From contig NZ_QZXA01000002.1 in NCBI RefSeq assembly GCF_003601985.1, positions 682,001 through 746,000 of the forward strand: a stretch of DNA of 64,000 bases. The letters run 5' to 3'. Both the position numbers and the translations under genes were made by a program. Numbering within the stretch: position 1 is the stretch's first letter; each line of letters opens with the position of its first letter. Below are positions 36,809-45,498 of this stretch, piece by piece. Below the pieces are notes generated by a model. That model had not been told where the DNA came from, made no database searches, and saw only the letters and a list, made by a program, of their open reading frames with translations. This DNA is from Mesorhizobium jarvisii (lineage in GTDB: Bacteria > Pseudomonadota > Alphaproteobacteria > Rhizobiales > Rhizobiaceae).

Positions 36809-37810
36809 ATGGGCGAATTGATCATGAGCGCGCCGGTGGCGGGGCTGACCTCGAAGAATCGCATTGCCCCGGAGGATGTGGTGATGCTGCGCCGCGACGT
36901 GTTCGCCGATGGCGTGGTGACGCGAGGCGAGGCCGAGGCGCTGTTCGCTCTCGACCAGACGGCCCAGGACAAATGCGCGGCGTGGGCCCCGTTCTTCGTC
37001 GAGGCGGTGACCGACTACATCGTCCACCAGGAGAAGCCGTCCGGCTATATCTCGCAGGACAATGCCGATTGGCTGGTCCGCACTATTTCGCGCGACGGCA
37101 TGGTCGACAGCCGCACCGAACTCGAATTGCTGGTTCATGTGCTGGAAAAGGCGAGATCCACACCGAGCAAGCTTTGCGTCTATGCGCTGGAGCAGGTCGC
37201 GCATGCCGTCATCGACGGCAAGGGGCCGCTGATGCTGGGCGGCGCGCTGGTGCCCGGACTGATCGCCAAGGCGGAAGTCGAGCTGCTGCGCCGCATCCTC
37301 TACGCCCATGGCGGCGACGGCAACATCGCCGTCACCCGCGGCGAGGCCGAGGTGCTGTTCAGGATCAACGAGCACACCGCCCAGGCCAAGAACGATCCGT
37401 CCTGGAACGACCTTTTCGTCAAGGCGATCGCCAATTTCGTCATGTGTTCGGCCGGCTATGAGGCGCCGACCCGCGACGTGGCGCTGCGCCAGGAGAGCTT
37501 CCTCGAACATGCCGAGCCGGCAATCGGCGGGTTCTTCAGCCGCATGGTCTCCGGCAGCCTTGCTGGCATCATCGAGGCCTATCGGTCCCCCGATGACATC
37601 GAGGCCGAATGGGAGGCCAAGAACAGGGCGGCCGAGGCCCTGGCCCGCCGTGCCGAGACGATCGATGCCGGCGAAGCCAAATGGCTGGTCGAGCATATCG
37701 GCGGGGATAGGCCTCTGTACGAGAACGAGCGCGCGCTGCTGACCCTGATCAAGCACGCCTCGCCGGAGATACATCCGGCATTGAGGCCGCTGCTTGAGAA
37801 GGTTGCCTAA
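36809..37810 (+). CDS. unknown protein with internal duplication
   Basis: A 333-residue cytosolic protein without signal peptide or membrane helix. It is built from two similar halves: DGVVTRGEAEALFALDQTAQ with the downstream FFVEAVTDYIVHQEKPSGYI in the first, and GDGNIAVTRGEAEVLFRINE with LFVKAIANFVMCSAGYEAPT in the second. Each is followed by a further 'D/G...E...L' helix pair (RDGMVDSRTELELLVHVLEK; AETIDAGEAKWLVEHIGGDR). The 'D-G-x-I/V...E-x-E' pattern vaguely recalls EF-hand or TerB-type helices, but the Ca ligands are not convincing. ATG 36809 has a GGGGAC site. I recognise no function. Confidence 0.72.
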   Translation: MGELIMSAPVAGLTSKNRIAPEDVVMLRRDVFADGVVTRGEAEALFALDQTAQDKCAAWAPFFVEAVTDYIVHQEKPSGYISQDNADWLVRTISRDGMVDSRTELELLVHVLEKARSTPSKLCVYALEQVAHAVIDGKGPLMLGGALVPGLIAKAEVELLRRILYAHGGDGNIAVTRGEAEVLFRINEHTAQAKNDPSWNDLFVKAIANFVMCSAGYEAPTRDVALRQESFLEHAEPAIGGFFSRMVSGSLAGIIEAYRSPDDIEAEWEAKNRAAEALARRAETIDAGEAKWLVEHIGGDRPLYENERALLTLIKHASPEIHPALRPLLEKVA

Positions 37811-38244
37811 AGTGCACCGTCCGCTGCTGTCGTTTTACAAAGGATGATGTTGGAGTGGCCTTCGGGCCATTCCGCGAGTTCGGCGATGCGCCGGAAGCCA
37901 GCCTTCTCGTAGAGGCCCGGTGCCTGGAAGTCGTGGCTGGAGACCCAAATTCTCCTGACTCCTCGAGCCGTTGCCTCAGCGACAAAAGCGCTGAGCAACT
38001 GCCTTGCATAGCCGCGACCGCGATAGGCCGCGTCAATCCACATCAATGTCAGCTCGGACGTGCTCGCCCAAGAGTAGCCGGCGGCAACGCCGATCGCATG
38101 TCCTGCACCGTCACGAATAACGAAAGCCAGTCCCCGGTCATCGGCGCAGCCCGTCGCGCGCCGGTTGTCGTTGTGGAGGCGTTCCTCGAGCGAACTCAAC
38201 TCGATCGGCGAAAGATCGTGCTCGGCCTGTATGCGGGTGGTCAT
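37807..38244 (-). CDS. GNAT family N-acetyltransferase
   Basis: A 145-residue acetyltransferase. The acetyl-CoA motif A is present as MWIDAAYRGRGYARQLLSAF (R/Q-x-x-G-x-G/A), followed by RIWVSSHDFQAPGLYEKAGF. The substrate is unknown. Its ATG overlaps the stop of the upstream oxidoreductase gene by one base (TGATG), so it is translated from that operon, and its stop overlaps that of the convergent gene at 36809-37810. Confidence 0.85.
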   Translation of the reverse strand: MTTRIQAEHDLSPIELSSLEERLHNDNRRATGCADDRGLAFVIRDGAGHAIGVAAGYSWASTSELTLMWIDAAYRGRGYARQLLSAFVAEATARGVRRIWVSSHDFQAPGLYEKAGFRRIAELAEWPEGHSNIILCKTTAADGAL

Positions 38245-39053
38245 CAAATCCCGCCATACCAGTCATAGCCATTGTCTTCCCAATAGCCGCCGCGGCCGCC
38301 GCCGACATTGGCGAAGCCGTCGACCAACTCGATCTTGTAGAGATATTTCGGCATCTTATAGCCGAGTTGGCGTTCGACGCGGACGCGCAACGGGGCGCCG
38401 TTTTCGACCGGGAGCGGTTTGCCGTTCAGGCCGTAGGCGAGGATCGTCTGCGGATGGCGGGCGTCGATCAGGTCGATCGTGCCGTAATATTTGATGTCGC
38501 CGGACAGGCTGCGGTCGATCGTGTCGAGGCAGTGGAACATGACGTAACGCGCCTGCGGCTTGACCACCGCCTGGTCGAGCACCTGCGACAACGGCGTGCC
38601 GGTCCATTTGGCGATGCAGCTCCAGCCCTCGACGCAGTCGTGGCGGGTGATCTGCGTGCGGCTTGGCATGTTCTGAAGCTGCTCGCGGCTGAGCGACAGC
38701 GGCTTTTCGACGAGGCCCGAGACTTCCAGCCGCCAGTCGGCGAAATTGTTGGCGAGCAGGCCCTTGTAGGTGTCGTCGTCAGGGGCGGTAACGCCGTTCG
38801 GCCGCTGCGGCTGGCGGATATCGGCCTCGGTGAATTCCGGTGCCAGCGCGTCACGGCCGGCAAGCAGGCGTTGCGCGCGATATGTCAGCCCATTGGCGTT
38901 TTCGAGGAAACTGCGCAGGCCGCTGCCGATGCTCAACTGGCTGTCGAAAGCGTCGCAGCCCGACAGCATGATACCCGAGGCGCCAAGGCTGGCGGCGGTC
39001 AGGAACTTCCTTCGACTGATCTGAAAATTGGGGCTGATCTCAAACTTCGCCAT
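38244..39053 (-). CDS. molybdopterin-dependent oxidoreductase, MsrP/YedY-like
   Basis: A 269-residue periplasmic Mo-cofactor enzyme of the sulfite-oxidase superfamily. A twin-arginine signal (ISRRKFLTAASLGASGIML) with a lipobox-like LSGC shows Tat export. The Mo-ligating cysteine is probably the one in ITRHDCVEGWSCIAKWTG. Further family marks are YVMFHCLDTIDRSLSGDI and QLGYKMPKYLYKIELVDGF. MsrP enzymes reduce oxidised methionine in periplasmic proteins, but this one is paired with a different cytochrome than MsrQ, so the reaction is not certain. It follows the cytochrome gene with one base between stop and start. Confidence 0.82.
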   Translation of the reverse strand: MAKFEISPNFQISRRKFLTAASLGASGIMLSGCDAFDSQLSIGSGLRSFLENANGLTYRAQRLLAGRDALAPEFTEADIRQPQRPNGVTAPDDDTYKGLLANNFADWRLEVSGLVEKPLSLSREQLQNMPSRTQITRHDCVEGWSCIAKWTGTPLSQVLDQAVVKPQARYVMFHCLDTIDRSLSGDIKYYGTIDLIDARHPQTILAYGLNGKPLPVENGAPLRVRVERQLGYKMPKYLYKIELVDGFANVGGGRGGYWEDNGYDWYGGI

Positions 39054-39054
39054 G

Positions 39055-39936
39055 TCAGGCACTCCTCTCGTTCGTCTTGTCGTCATGCGCGGGAGGGTCG
39101 GTGCGGTACCAGCCGGTGATGATCGAGCGCAATTCGTTGATCGGGCCGGCGGCCAGGATCATCAGAATGTGGATGATGAAGAAGCCGACCAGCAGCAGCA
39201 TGACGGTGAAATGAATGGTGCGCGCCGTCTGCCGGCCGCCGAGCACTTCGTTGAGGAAAGGCAGCACCGAATTCATGCTGGGCGACAGGGCAAGGCCGGT
39301 GATGATCATCAGCGGCAACAGCACGAACAGCACACCGCCATAGGCCATCTTCTGCAGTGTGTTGTATTCACGTGTGTGATGGAATTTCAGCTTCGCGTGG
39401 TCGACTATGTCCCGCGGCAGCCGCTTGAGGTCGTCGAGGCGCGGGGCGAGATCGCGCCTGATATGGCCGTTGACCAGGCTGGCGACCAGCCAGACGATCA
39501 AGGTCGTCGTCAGGATCCAGGCGAAGAAGAAATGCACGACGCGGGCGGTGCCGAGATCATAATAGGACGGGATGGTCGCCCAGGACGGGAAGCCACGCGC
39601 CGTCTCGTTGCCTGGCGGACCCGACCAGCCGAGCACGCCCGTCGTGTCGAAGCGGTGCCCGAAGATCTCGGTGAAGCCGCGCGGCCCGGCGCTCGTGTTT
39701 TCGGCGCCGATTTCGAAAATGGTGTTGTTGTAGCCGAAGCCGGATTGCTTGCCGATATAGAGCTGCGGCCGGGCGTTGAAGATCTGCAGGCCGGAAAGCA
39801 GCATGAAGAACAGCGAAATGGCCCAGATCCAGTGTGTCAGCCGCGTCCACCGCGACTGCCGGTAGATCAGCGTGCTGTCGCTCGACACGGGAGCGTCCGG
39901 TCCGGTGGCGGATTGGCTTCTGGCAACGGATTCCAT
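39055..39936 (-). CDS. cytochrome b561-like membrane subunit for the Mo enzyme
   Basis: A 293-residue membrane cytochrome b. Four main helices, near residues 37-56, 125-150, 188-212 and 228-255, carry histidines suited to bind two hemes (TRLTHWIWAIS, RVVHFFFAWIL, RTIHFTVMLLL). A soluble loop of about 65 residues sits between helices 1 and 2 (QLYIGKQSGFGYNNTIFEIG onward). It would connect the quinone pool with the periplasmic Mo enzyme encoded next. It is longer than MsrQ and of the Ni-hydrogenase/thiosulfate-reductase b-type group. The ribosome site GGAGA lies upstream. Confidence 0.85.
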   Translation of the reverse strand: MESVARSQSATGPDAPVSSDSTLIYRQSRWTRLTHWIWAISLFFMLLSGLQIFNARPQLYIGKQSGFGYNNTIFEIGAENTSAGPRGFTEIFGHRFDTTGVLGWSGPPGNETARGFPSWATIPSYYDLGTARVVHFFFAWILTTTLIVWLVASLVNGHIRRDLAPRLDDLKRLPRDIVDHAKLKFHHTREYNTLQKMAYGGVLFVLLPLMIITGLALSPSMNSVLPFLNEVLGGRQTARTIHFTVMLLLVGFFIIHILMILAAGPINELRSIITGWYRTDPPAHDDKTNERSA

Positions 39937-40033
39937 TTTGTCTCGTCTCCCGGCCTCGCGGCGTGACCTGCGCGTTCATTGTCCTCCTGATACGTCGCGA
40001 TCCAAACCGATGTTTCACCCGATCACGGATTTA

Positions 40034-40711
40034 TTACGGGCCACCCAGGCTGACGGCGAGATTGACGGCCGCGGCGACGATGACCGTGTTGAAGAAAAAC
40101 GACAGGATCGAGTGGACGAGGACGACACAGCGCATATGCGTGGTCGAGATGTTGGTGTCGGCGGTTTGCGCCGTCATGCCGATGACTGCCGAGAAATAGA
40201 GGAAATCCCAACCTTCCGGGCGCTTGTCGCCTGGGAACAGCAATCCGCCGACCGGGATTTTCTTCTTGGTTTCAGCGTCCACCGCATCGCCGTCCATCCA
40301 GTAGACATGCGCATAGTGAAGTGCGGCCATGGCATGGATGGTGAACCAGCCAAGCGGGATCGACAGCAGCGCGAAACCGAGTTCGACGGAATTGCCTCTG
40401 TTCTTCTGGTTGATAAGCAGGAACAACGAGACAACGGCGACGACAACGACGACGAGCGTCACGGCGAAGATGACCAGCACCGGCTGGTCGGTGGCGCGCG
40501 CATTCTTGCTCAGATATTTACCGCTGAATTTGGGCATCTGGCTGACGACGAGAATGACGTAGGCGGCGAAAAAGGCATTGGCGCCGATCGAATAGGCGAG
40601 CGGGGCGTGCAGCAGCAACGCCACGAGCAGCGCAAACGCGCCGAAACACGCCGACATTGCGAACAGCATATGGCGCTGCATAGGTTTCTGGATCGGGGCT
40701 TCGATGGCCAT
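40034..40711 (-). CDS. DUF1345 family membrane protein
   Basis: A 225-residue inner-membrane protein with about five hydrophobic helices. The family pattern is clear in the C-terminal part: LHYAHVYW, then GWDFLYFSAVIGMTAQTADT and a final helix pair. Function unknown. The start ATG 40711 has GGAGA upstream. It stands 97 bp after the cytochrome gene's start region and 30 bp after the YaiI-type gene, so it may be co-transcribed with that gene. Confidence 0.82.
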   Translation of the reverse strand: MAIEAPIQKPMQRHMLFAMSACFGAFALLVALLLHAPLAYSIGANAFFAAYVILVVSQMPKFSGKYLSKNARATDQPVLVIFAVTLVVVVVAVVSLFLLINQKNRGNSVELGFALLSIPLGWFTIHAMAALHYAHVYWMDGDAVDAETKKKIPVGGLLFPGDKRPEGWDFLYFSAVIGMTAQTADTNISTTHMRCVVLVHSILSFFFNTVIVAAAVNLAVSLGGP

Positions 40712-40741
40712 GACGTCTCCACCCTGGATCGCGCTCGGTTT

Positions 40742-41209
40742 CTAGCCGGGTGTGGCGGATTTCAGCGCGCGCCGCAAGATGCGGTCGAGTTCACCAAGAA
40801 ACCGCGAACGGTCCTGCGGCGCAAAGGAGGCATTGTAGCCCTTGCTCTCACCGGTCTCGCGCAAATGCTGCTTGAGGTCGCGCATGGCCACCGCCATGCC
40901 GATGGTTTCGGGCGTGAACGGCCGCCCGGTTGGCCCAAGCACATGCGCCCCGAGCGCCACCGCGCGGGCGGCAAGCGGAATGTCCGCCGTGATCACGATG
41001 TCGTTGGATTTGGCATTCTCGACGATCCAGTCGTCGGCGGCGTCGGCGCCCTTGGAGACCACGACATTGCGGATCATTGGATCGCGCGATGGCCGCAAGC
41101 CGCCATTGGAGACGTAGGTGACGACGACGCCGAGGCGCTCGGCGACCTTTTCCACCTCGGCCTTGACCGGGCAGGCGTCGGCATCGACGTAGATGGCGGG
41201 TGCGGGCAT
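40742..41209 (-). CDS. YaiI/YqxD (DUF188) family protein
   Basis: A 155-residue PIN-like domain protein. The family signature is the N-terminal IYVDADACPVKAEVEKVAER with its acidic cluster, then YVSNGGLRPSRDP, ADDWIVENAKSNDIVITADI and the C-terminal FAPQDRSRFLGELDRIL. A nuclease-like role has been suggested for the fold, but no substrate is established as far as I know. The ATG has a strong GGAGGGA site. Confidence 0.88.
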   Translation of the reverse strand: MPAPAIYVDADACPVKAEVEKVAERLGVVVTYVSNGGLRPSRDPMIRNVVVSKGADAADDWIVENAKSNDIVITADIPLAARAVALGAHVLGPTGRPFTPETIGMAVAMRDLKQHLRETGESKGYNASFAPQDRSRFLGELDRILRRALKSATPG

Positions 41210-41226
41210 AATCCCTCCGAAACGGA

Positions 41227-41254
41227 CAGGGGCCGGAAACGTGTCCGGCCCCTG
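41227..41254 (-). terminator. hairpin after gfa
   Basis: A perfect 10-bp stem, CAGGGGCCGG with CCGGCCCCTG, separated by eight bases. On the minus strand it lies just past the gfa stop and ahead of the YaiI gene. The T-run after it is weak, so termination may be partial. Confidence 0.6.
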
Positions 41255-41272
41255 CCTGAAATCTTACAGTGT

Positions 41273-41842
41273 TCAGGCCGGCAAGGCGCCGGACTTCTTC
41301 GCGGTCCAGGTGGCCATATAGTCCATCAGGCCAGGGTTGAGACAGTCATAGGGTTCGAGCCCGATTGTCCTTAGCTGCGCGCGAATACCGTCCATCCGTT
41401 TTGGATCGACGCCGGATTCGATGATTGACGAGACGAAGGCTGCAAACCCCGGCGGCGACCAGCCATCCTCGACGAAGCGCTCGGGATGGATGAAGGTCAG
41501 GCCCTTGAAGGGATGGTCGCGCTCGACCGGGCCGTGCATATGGACACCGCAGCCGGTGCAGGCATGGCGCTGGATCAGCGCCGCGGAATCGACCACTTTC
41601 AGCTTGTCGCCGTTCTCGCTGACGGTGACGTCGCCCGTGCCGGCCACGGCAACCACCGAGAATACCGCGCCTTCCGGCTTCCAGCATTTGGTGCAGCCGC
41701 AGGCATGGTTGTGGGCGATCTGCCCCTTGACCTTCACCTTGACCGGCTTGCTGGTGCAGGCGCAGACCAGCGTGCCGCCGGCAAAGCTCGCGCTCTCCTT
41801 TGGCAGGCCATTGTCGATTTTCGGATGCAGTTTCTCCGCCAT
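41273..41842 (-). CDS. gfa: glutathione-dependent formaldehyde-activating enzyme (S-(hydroxymethyl)glutathione synthase)
   Basis: A 189-residue zinc protein that binds glutathione and is thought to speed its reaction with formaldehyde. The zinc cysteines are visible: [24 protein letters not shown] and [20 protein letters not shown]. The start ATG 41842 ([12 protein letters not shown]) follows a strong GGAGGAG. It lies 67 bp after adhC on the same strand, and the two enzymes act in sequence on formaldehyde. Whether Gfa is catalytic or a glutathione carrier is debated. Confidence 0.93.
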   Translation of the reverse strand: MAEKLHPKIDNGLPKESASFAGGTLVCACTSKPVKVKVKGQIAHNHACGCTKCWKPEGAVFSVVAVAGTGDVTVSENGDKLKVVDSAALIQRHACTGCGVHMHGPVERDHPFKGLTFIHPERFVEDGWSPPGFAAFVSSIIESGVDPKRMDGIRAQLRTIGLEPYDCLNPGLMDYMATWTAKKSGALPA

Positions 41843-41909
41843 TCTTTTCTCCTCCCAGTTGTGAACCACAGAGGTCGCTGGCCGGTCGGTCGGCGGCGTG
41901 TGGCTTGCT

Positions 41910-43037
41910 TCAGTAAACGACGACGCTTCGGATCGACTTGCCCTCGTGCATGAGGTCGAACCCCTTGTTGATCTCGTCCAGTTTCAGCAAATGGGTGATC
42001 ATCGGATCGATCTGGATCTTGCCGTCCATGTACCAGTCGACGATGCGCGGCACGTCGGTGCGGCCGCGCGCGCCGCCGAAGGCGGTGCCCATCCAGGTGC
42101 GGCCGGTGACCAGCTGGAACGGCCGCGTCGAGATTTCCTGGCCGGCGCCGGCGACGCCGATGATGACCGACTTGCCCCAGCCGCGGTGCGAGGCTTCCAG
42201 CGCCTGGCGCATCACCTTGGTGTTGCCGGTGCAGTCGAACGTGTAGTCGGCGCCGCCGATCTGGTCGGCGCCGCGCTTGGTCATGTTGACGAGGTAAGGC
42301 ACGATGTCGCCGTCGATCTCCTTCGGATTGACGAAATGCGTCATGCCGAACCGCTCGCCCCATGCCTTCTTGTCGTTGTTCAAATCGACGCCGATGATCA
42401 TGTCGGCGCCGGCAAGCTTCAGGCCCTGAATGACGTTCAGGCCGATACCGCCGAGGCCGAAGACCACGGCGGTCGCGCCTTGCTCGACCTTGGCGGTGTT
42501 GATGACGGCGCCGATGCCGGTGGTGACACCGCAGCCGATGTAGCAGATCTTGTCGAAGGGAGCGTCCGGATTGACCTTGGCCACCGCGATCTCGGGCAGC
42601 ACGGTGAAGTTGGAGAAGGTCGAGCAGCCCATATAGTGGAAGATCTTGTCCTTGCCGATCGAGAAGCGCGACGAGCCGTCGGGCATCAAGCCCTGGCCCT
42701 GCGTGGCGCGGATCGCCGTGCACAGATTGGTCTTTCTCGACAGGCAGGACGGGCACTGTCGGCATTCCGGCGTGTAGAGCGGGATGACGTGGTCGCCCTT
42801 CTTGACCGAGGTGACGCCCTTGCCGACATCGACCACCACGCCAGCGCCCTCATGGCCGAGAATGGCTGGGAACAGGCCTTCGGGATCGGCGCCCGACAGC
42901 GTGAACTCGTCGGTGTGGCAAATGCCGGTCGCCTTGATCTCGACCAGCACCTCGCCTTCGCGCGGACCGTCGAGGTCGACCTCCATGATCTCCAGCGGCT
43001 TTCCGGCGGCGACAGCGACAGCGGCGCGGGTTTTCAT
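41910..43037 (-). CDS. adhC: S-(hydroxymethyl)glutathione dehydrogenase, class III ADH
   Basis: A 375-residue zinc- and NAD-dependent dehydrogenase that oxidises S-hydroxymethylglutathione to S-formylglutathione; it also reduces S-nitrosoglutathione in many species. The catalytic zinc site shows in [20 protein letters not shown] and [15 protein letters not shown], the structural zinc site in [15 protein letters not shown], and the NAD fold in [20 protein letters not shown]. It is first in the pair with gfa. The ATG follows GGAGGA. The third enzyme, S-formylglutathione hydrolase, is not in the window. Confidence 0.95.
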   Translation of the reverse strand: MKTRAAVAVAAGKPLEIMEVDLDGPREGEVLVEIKATGICHTDEFTLSGADPEGLFPAILGHEGAGVVVDVGKGVTSVKKGDHVIPLYTPECRQCPSCLSRKTNLCTAIRATQGQGLMPDGSSRFSIGKDKIFHYMGCSTFSNFTVLPEIAVAKVNPDAPFDKICYIGCGVTTGIGAVINTAKVEQGATAVVFGLGGIGLNVIQGLKLAGADMIIGVDLNNDKKAWGERFGMTHFVNPKEIDGDIVPYLVNMTKRGADQIGGADYTFDCTGNTKVMRQALEASHRGWGKSVIIGVAGAGQEISTRPFQLVTGRTWMGTAFGGARGRTDVPRIVDWYMDGKIQIDPMITHLLKLDEINKGFDLMHEGKSIRSVVVY

Positions 43038-43237
43038 AGGGCGTCCTCCAAATGCGAATTTTTTTCCAAGGTTTCAGGTTTTTTCGACACGATCAACTAG
43101 AAGCTGGTGCCGAGACTGGGCCACAGCGATGAATTGGAATCGCAAATCGATTGAAAGGCAGTGATTTGCATGGTCGGCTTGACCCCGCAAGCACAGGTCA
43201 TAAAAGGAACGACCGACCGGAGGGGAATGACCTCAGC

Positions 43238-45250
43238 ATGTTCACGAAAATCCTGATCGCCAACCGTGGCGAGATCGCCTGTCGCGTCATCAAGACGGCG
43301 CGCAAGATGGGGATTGCCACGGTCGCCGTCTATTCCGATGCCGATCGCGATGCCGTGCATGTCGAGATGGCCGACGAGGCGGTGCATATCGGGCCTTCGC
43401 CCGCCGCGCAAAGTTATCTTGTCCCTGAAAAGATCATCGCCGCCTGCAAGGAAACCGGGGCTCAGGCCGTGCATCCCGGCTATGGCTTCCTGTCCGAGCG
43501 CGCCGCCTTCTGCGAAACGCTGGAGAAGGAAGGCATCGTCTTCATCGGCCCGAAGCCCAAGGCGATCAAGGCCATGGGCGACAAGATCGAATCGAAGAAA
43601 TTCGCCAACGCCGCCAAGGTTTCGACCGTGCCCGGCTGGCTTGGCGTCATCGAGAATGCCGACCACGCCGAACAGATCGCCGGCGAGATCGGCTATCCCG
43701 TGATGATCAAGGCCTCCGCCGGCGGCGGCGGCAAGGGCATGCGCATTGCCTGGAACCAGTCGGAAGTGCGCGACGGTTTCGACCGGGCGCGCTCGGAAGC
43801 CAAGAGCTCGTTCGGCGACGACCGCGTGTTCATTGAGAAATTCGTCGTCGATCCGCGCCATATCGAGATCCAGGTGCTGGCCGATGCGCATGGCAATGCG
43901 CTCTATCTCGGCGAGCGTGAATGCTCGATCCAGCGCCGCAACCAGAAGGTGGCGGAAGAGGCGCCGTCGCCCTTCCTCGATGCCAAGACGCGCAAGGCCA
44001 TGGGCGAGCAGTCGGTGGCGCTGGCCAGGGCGGTCGACTACCAGAGCGCCGGCACGGTCGAGTTCATCGTCGACAAGGACAAGAACTTCTATTTCCTTGA
44101 AATGAATACACGATTGCAGGTCGAGCATCCGGTGACCGAACTCGTCACCGGCATAGATCTGGTCGAGCAGATGATCCGCGTCGCCGCCGGTGAGAAGCTC
44201 GCCTTGAAGCAAAGCGACATCAAGCTGAATGGCTGGGCGGTGGAAAGCCGGCTCTATGCCGAGGACCCGCATCGCAATTTCCTGCCGTCGATCGGCCGGC
44301 TGACGCGCTACCGGCCGCCGGAGGAAGGGCAATTCGGCGATGTGATCATCCGCAACGACACCGGCGTCACCGAAGGCTCCGAGATTTCGATGTTCTATGA
44401 CCCGATGCTCGCCAAATTGTGCACCTGGGCGCCGACGCGCATCGAAGCGATCGATGCCATGTCGGAAGCGCTCGACAGTTTTGTGGTCGACGGTATCGAG
44501 CACAACATTCCGTTCCTGGCGGCGCTGATGCAGCATCCGCGCTGGCGGGAAGGGGCGATATCGACCGGCTTCATAGCCGAGGAATATCCCGACGGTTTTG
44601 CGCCCGTCGTGCCGAACAGCGAAGAAAAAGCAGTTCTCACCTCGATCGTGACCGCGGTGGAATTGCTGCGCCGCGACCGGCTCGACCGGCTGGGCGGGCG
44701 GTTGGCGCCGCATTCGGGTGCGCTCAAGCGCGATTGGGTGGTGAAGCTCGGCGACGACTACCTCCAGGCGTCCATCCTCGAAGGCATGATATCCATTCCG
44801 ATGGAGATCGACCTGTCGATCGACGGCGGCAAGGCGCTGACCGTTTCATCCGACTGGCGGCCGGGCGACCTGATCTGGCGCGGCACGGTCGGCAAGCGCT
44901 CCGTTGTCGCCCAGATCCGGCCTGTCGCCAACGGTCTTCGCATCGCCTGGAAAGGCATGTCGGTGACCGCGCGCGCCATGCTGCCGCGCATCGCCGAGCT
45001 GGAACGGCTGATGCCGGAGAAGGTGGCGCCGGACACGTCGAAACTGCTGCTTTGCCCGATGCCCGGCCTCGTCGTGTCGATCGCTGTCACCGAGGGCCAG
45101 GAGGTCAAGGCCGGCGAGACCTTGGCCGTCGTCGAGGCGATGAAGATGGAAAACGTGCTGCGCGCCGAACGCGACCTCGTCGTATCGAAACTCAACGCCA
45201 AGCCCGGCGACAGCCTGGCTGTGGACGCGGTGATCATGGAATTCGCCTAG
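43238..45250 (+). CDS. pccA: acyl-CoA carboxylase biotin subunit, probably propionyl-CoA carboxylase alpha
   Basis: A 670-residue biotin carboxylase plus biotin carrier protein. The biotin carboxylase domain begins MFTKILIANRGEIACRVIKT and has the ATP-grasp glycines in IKASAGGGGKGMRIAWN and EMNTRLQVEHPVTELVTG. The C-terminal carrier has the biotinylated lysine in VVEAMKMENVL. The long middle domain is that of the propionyl-CoA type, which makes methylmalonyl-CoA; methylcrotonyl-CoA carboxylase is an alternative. The beta subunit is not adjacent. ATG 43238 has GGAGGGG upstream. The stop codon lies in the left arm of the inverted-repeat element at 45249. Confidence 0.88.
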   Translation: MFTKILIANRGEIACRVIKTARKMGIATVAVYSDADRDAVHVEMADEAVHIGPSPAAQSYLVPEKIIAACKETGAQAVHPGYGFLSERAAFCETLEKEGIVFIGPKPKAIKAMGDKIESKKFANAAKVSTVPGWLGVIENADHAEQIAGEIGYPVMIKASAGGGGKGMRIAWNQSEVRDGFDRARSEAKSSFGDDRVFIEKFVVDPRHIEIQVLADAHGNALYLGERECSIQRRNQKVAEEAPSPFLDAKTRKAMGEQSVALARAVDYQSAGTVEFIVDKDKNFYFLEMNTRLQVEHPVTELVTGIDLVEQMIRVAAGEKLALKQSDIKLNGWAVESRLYAEDPHRNFLPSIGRLTRYRPPEEGQFGDVIIRNDTGVTEGSEISMFYDPMLAKLCTWAPTRIEAIDAMSEALDSFVVDGIEHNIPFLAALMQHPRWREGAISTGFIAEEYPDGFAPVVPNSEEKAVLTSIVTAVELLRRDRLDRLGGRLAPHSGALKRDWVVKLGDDYLQASILEGMISIPMEIDLSIDGGKALTVSSDWRPGDLIWRGTVGKRSVVAQIRPVANGLRIAWKGMSVTARAMLPRIAELERLMPEKVAPDTSKLLLCPMPGLVVSIAVTEGQEVKAGETLAVVEAMKMENVLRAERDLVVSKLNAKPGDSLAVDAVIMEFA

Positions 45251-45377
45251 AGATTGTTTGGAAATTCTACTTCGGCCGCCATCTGAAGGCGTTTTCTGCG
45301 CTTCCCGTTCTACTTGCGCTCCGGTTCTCGAAACCACCATCATATGACTCGCCGGAGCGAACGTCGAAACAATCTCT
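45249..45377. repeat. MITE-like 129-bp element with terminal inverted repeats
   Basis: AGAGATTGTTT at 45249-45259 is matched by AAACAATCTCT at 45367-45377, a perfect 11-bp terminal inverted repeat; similarity of the arms continues imperfectly for about 15 more bases. An inner 8-bp pair, CGCTCCGG with CCGGAGCG, lies at 45317-45324 and 45352-45359. No ORF of note and no clear target duplication. It fills most of the gap between pccA and dnaE. It might instead act as a large transcript-ending hairpin. Confidence 0.6.
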
Positions 45378-45498
45378 GAGGTGAGGCGCCGTGCATTCGG
45401 CAAGCCTGTGATTGGCGGTCGTTTGTGCTGGACTGGTATCGCCCTGTCCCGGACAATATATCTCCATCGACTCAAGGCCTTCGACAGCGCGAGAAATC

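Noticed and set aside
41340-41370. tRNA T-loop-like GTTCGAGCCC sequence
   Set aside because: It lies inside the gfa coding sequence and no cloverleaf forms around it.
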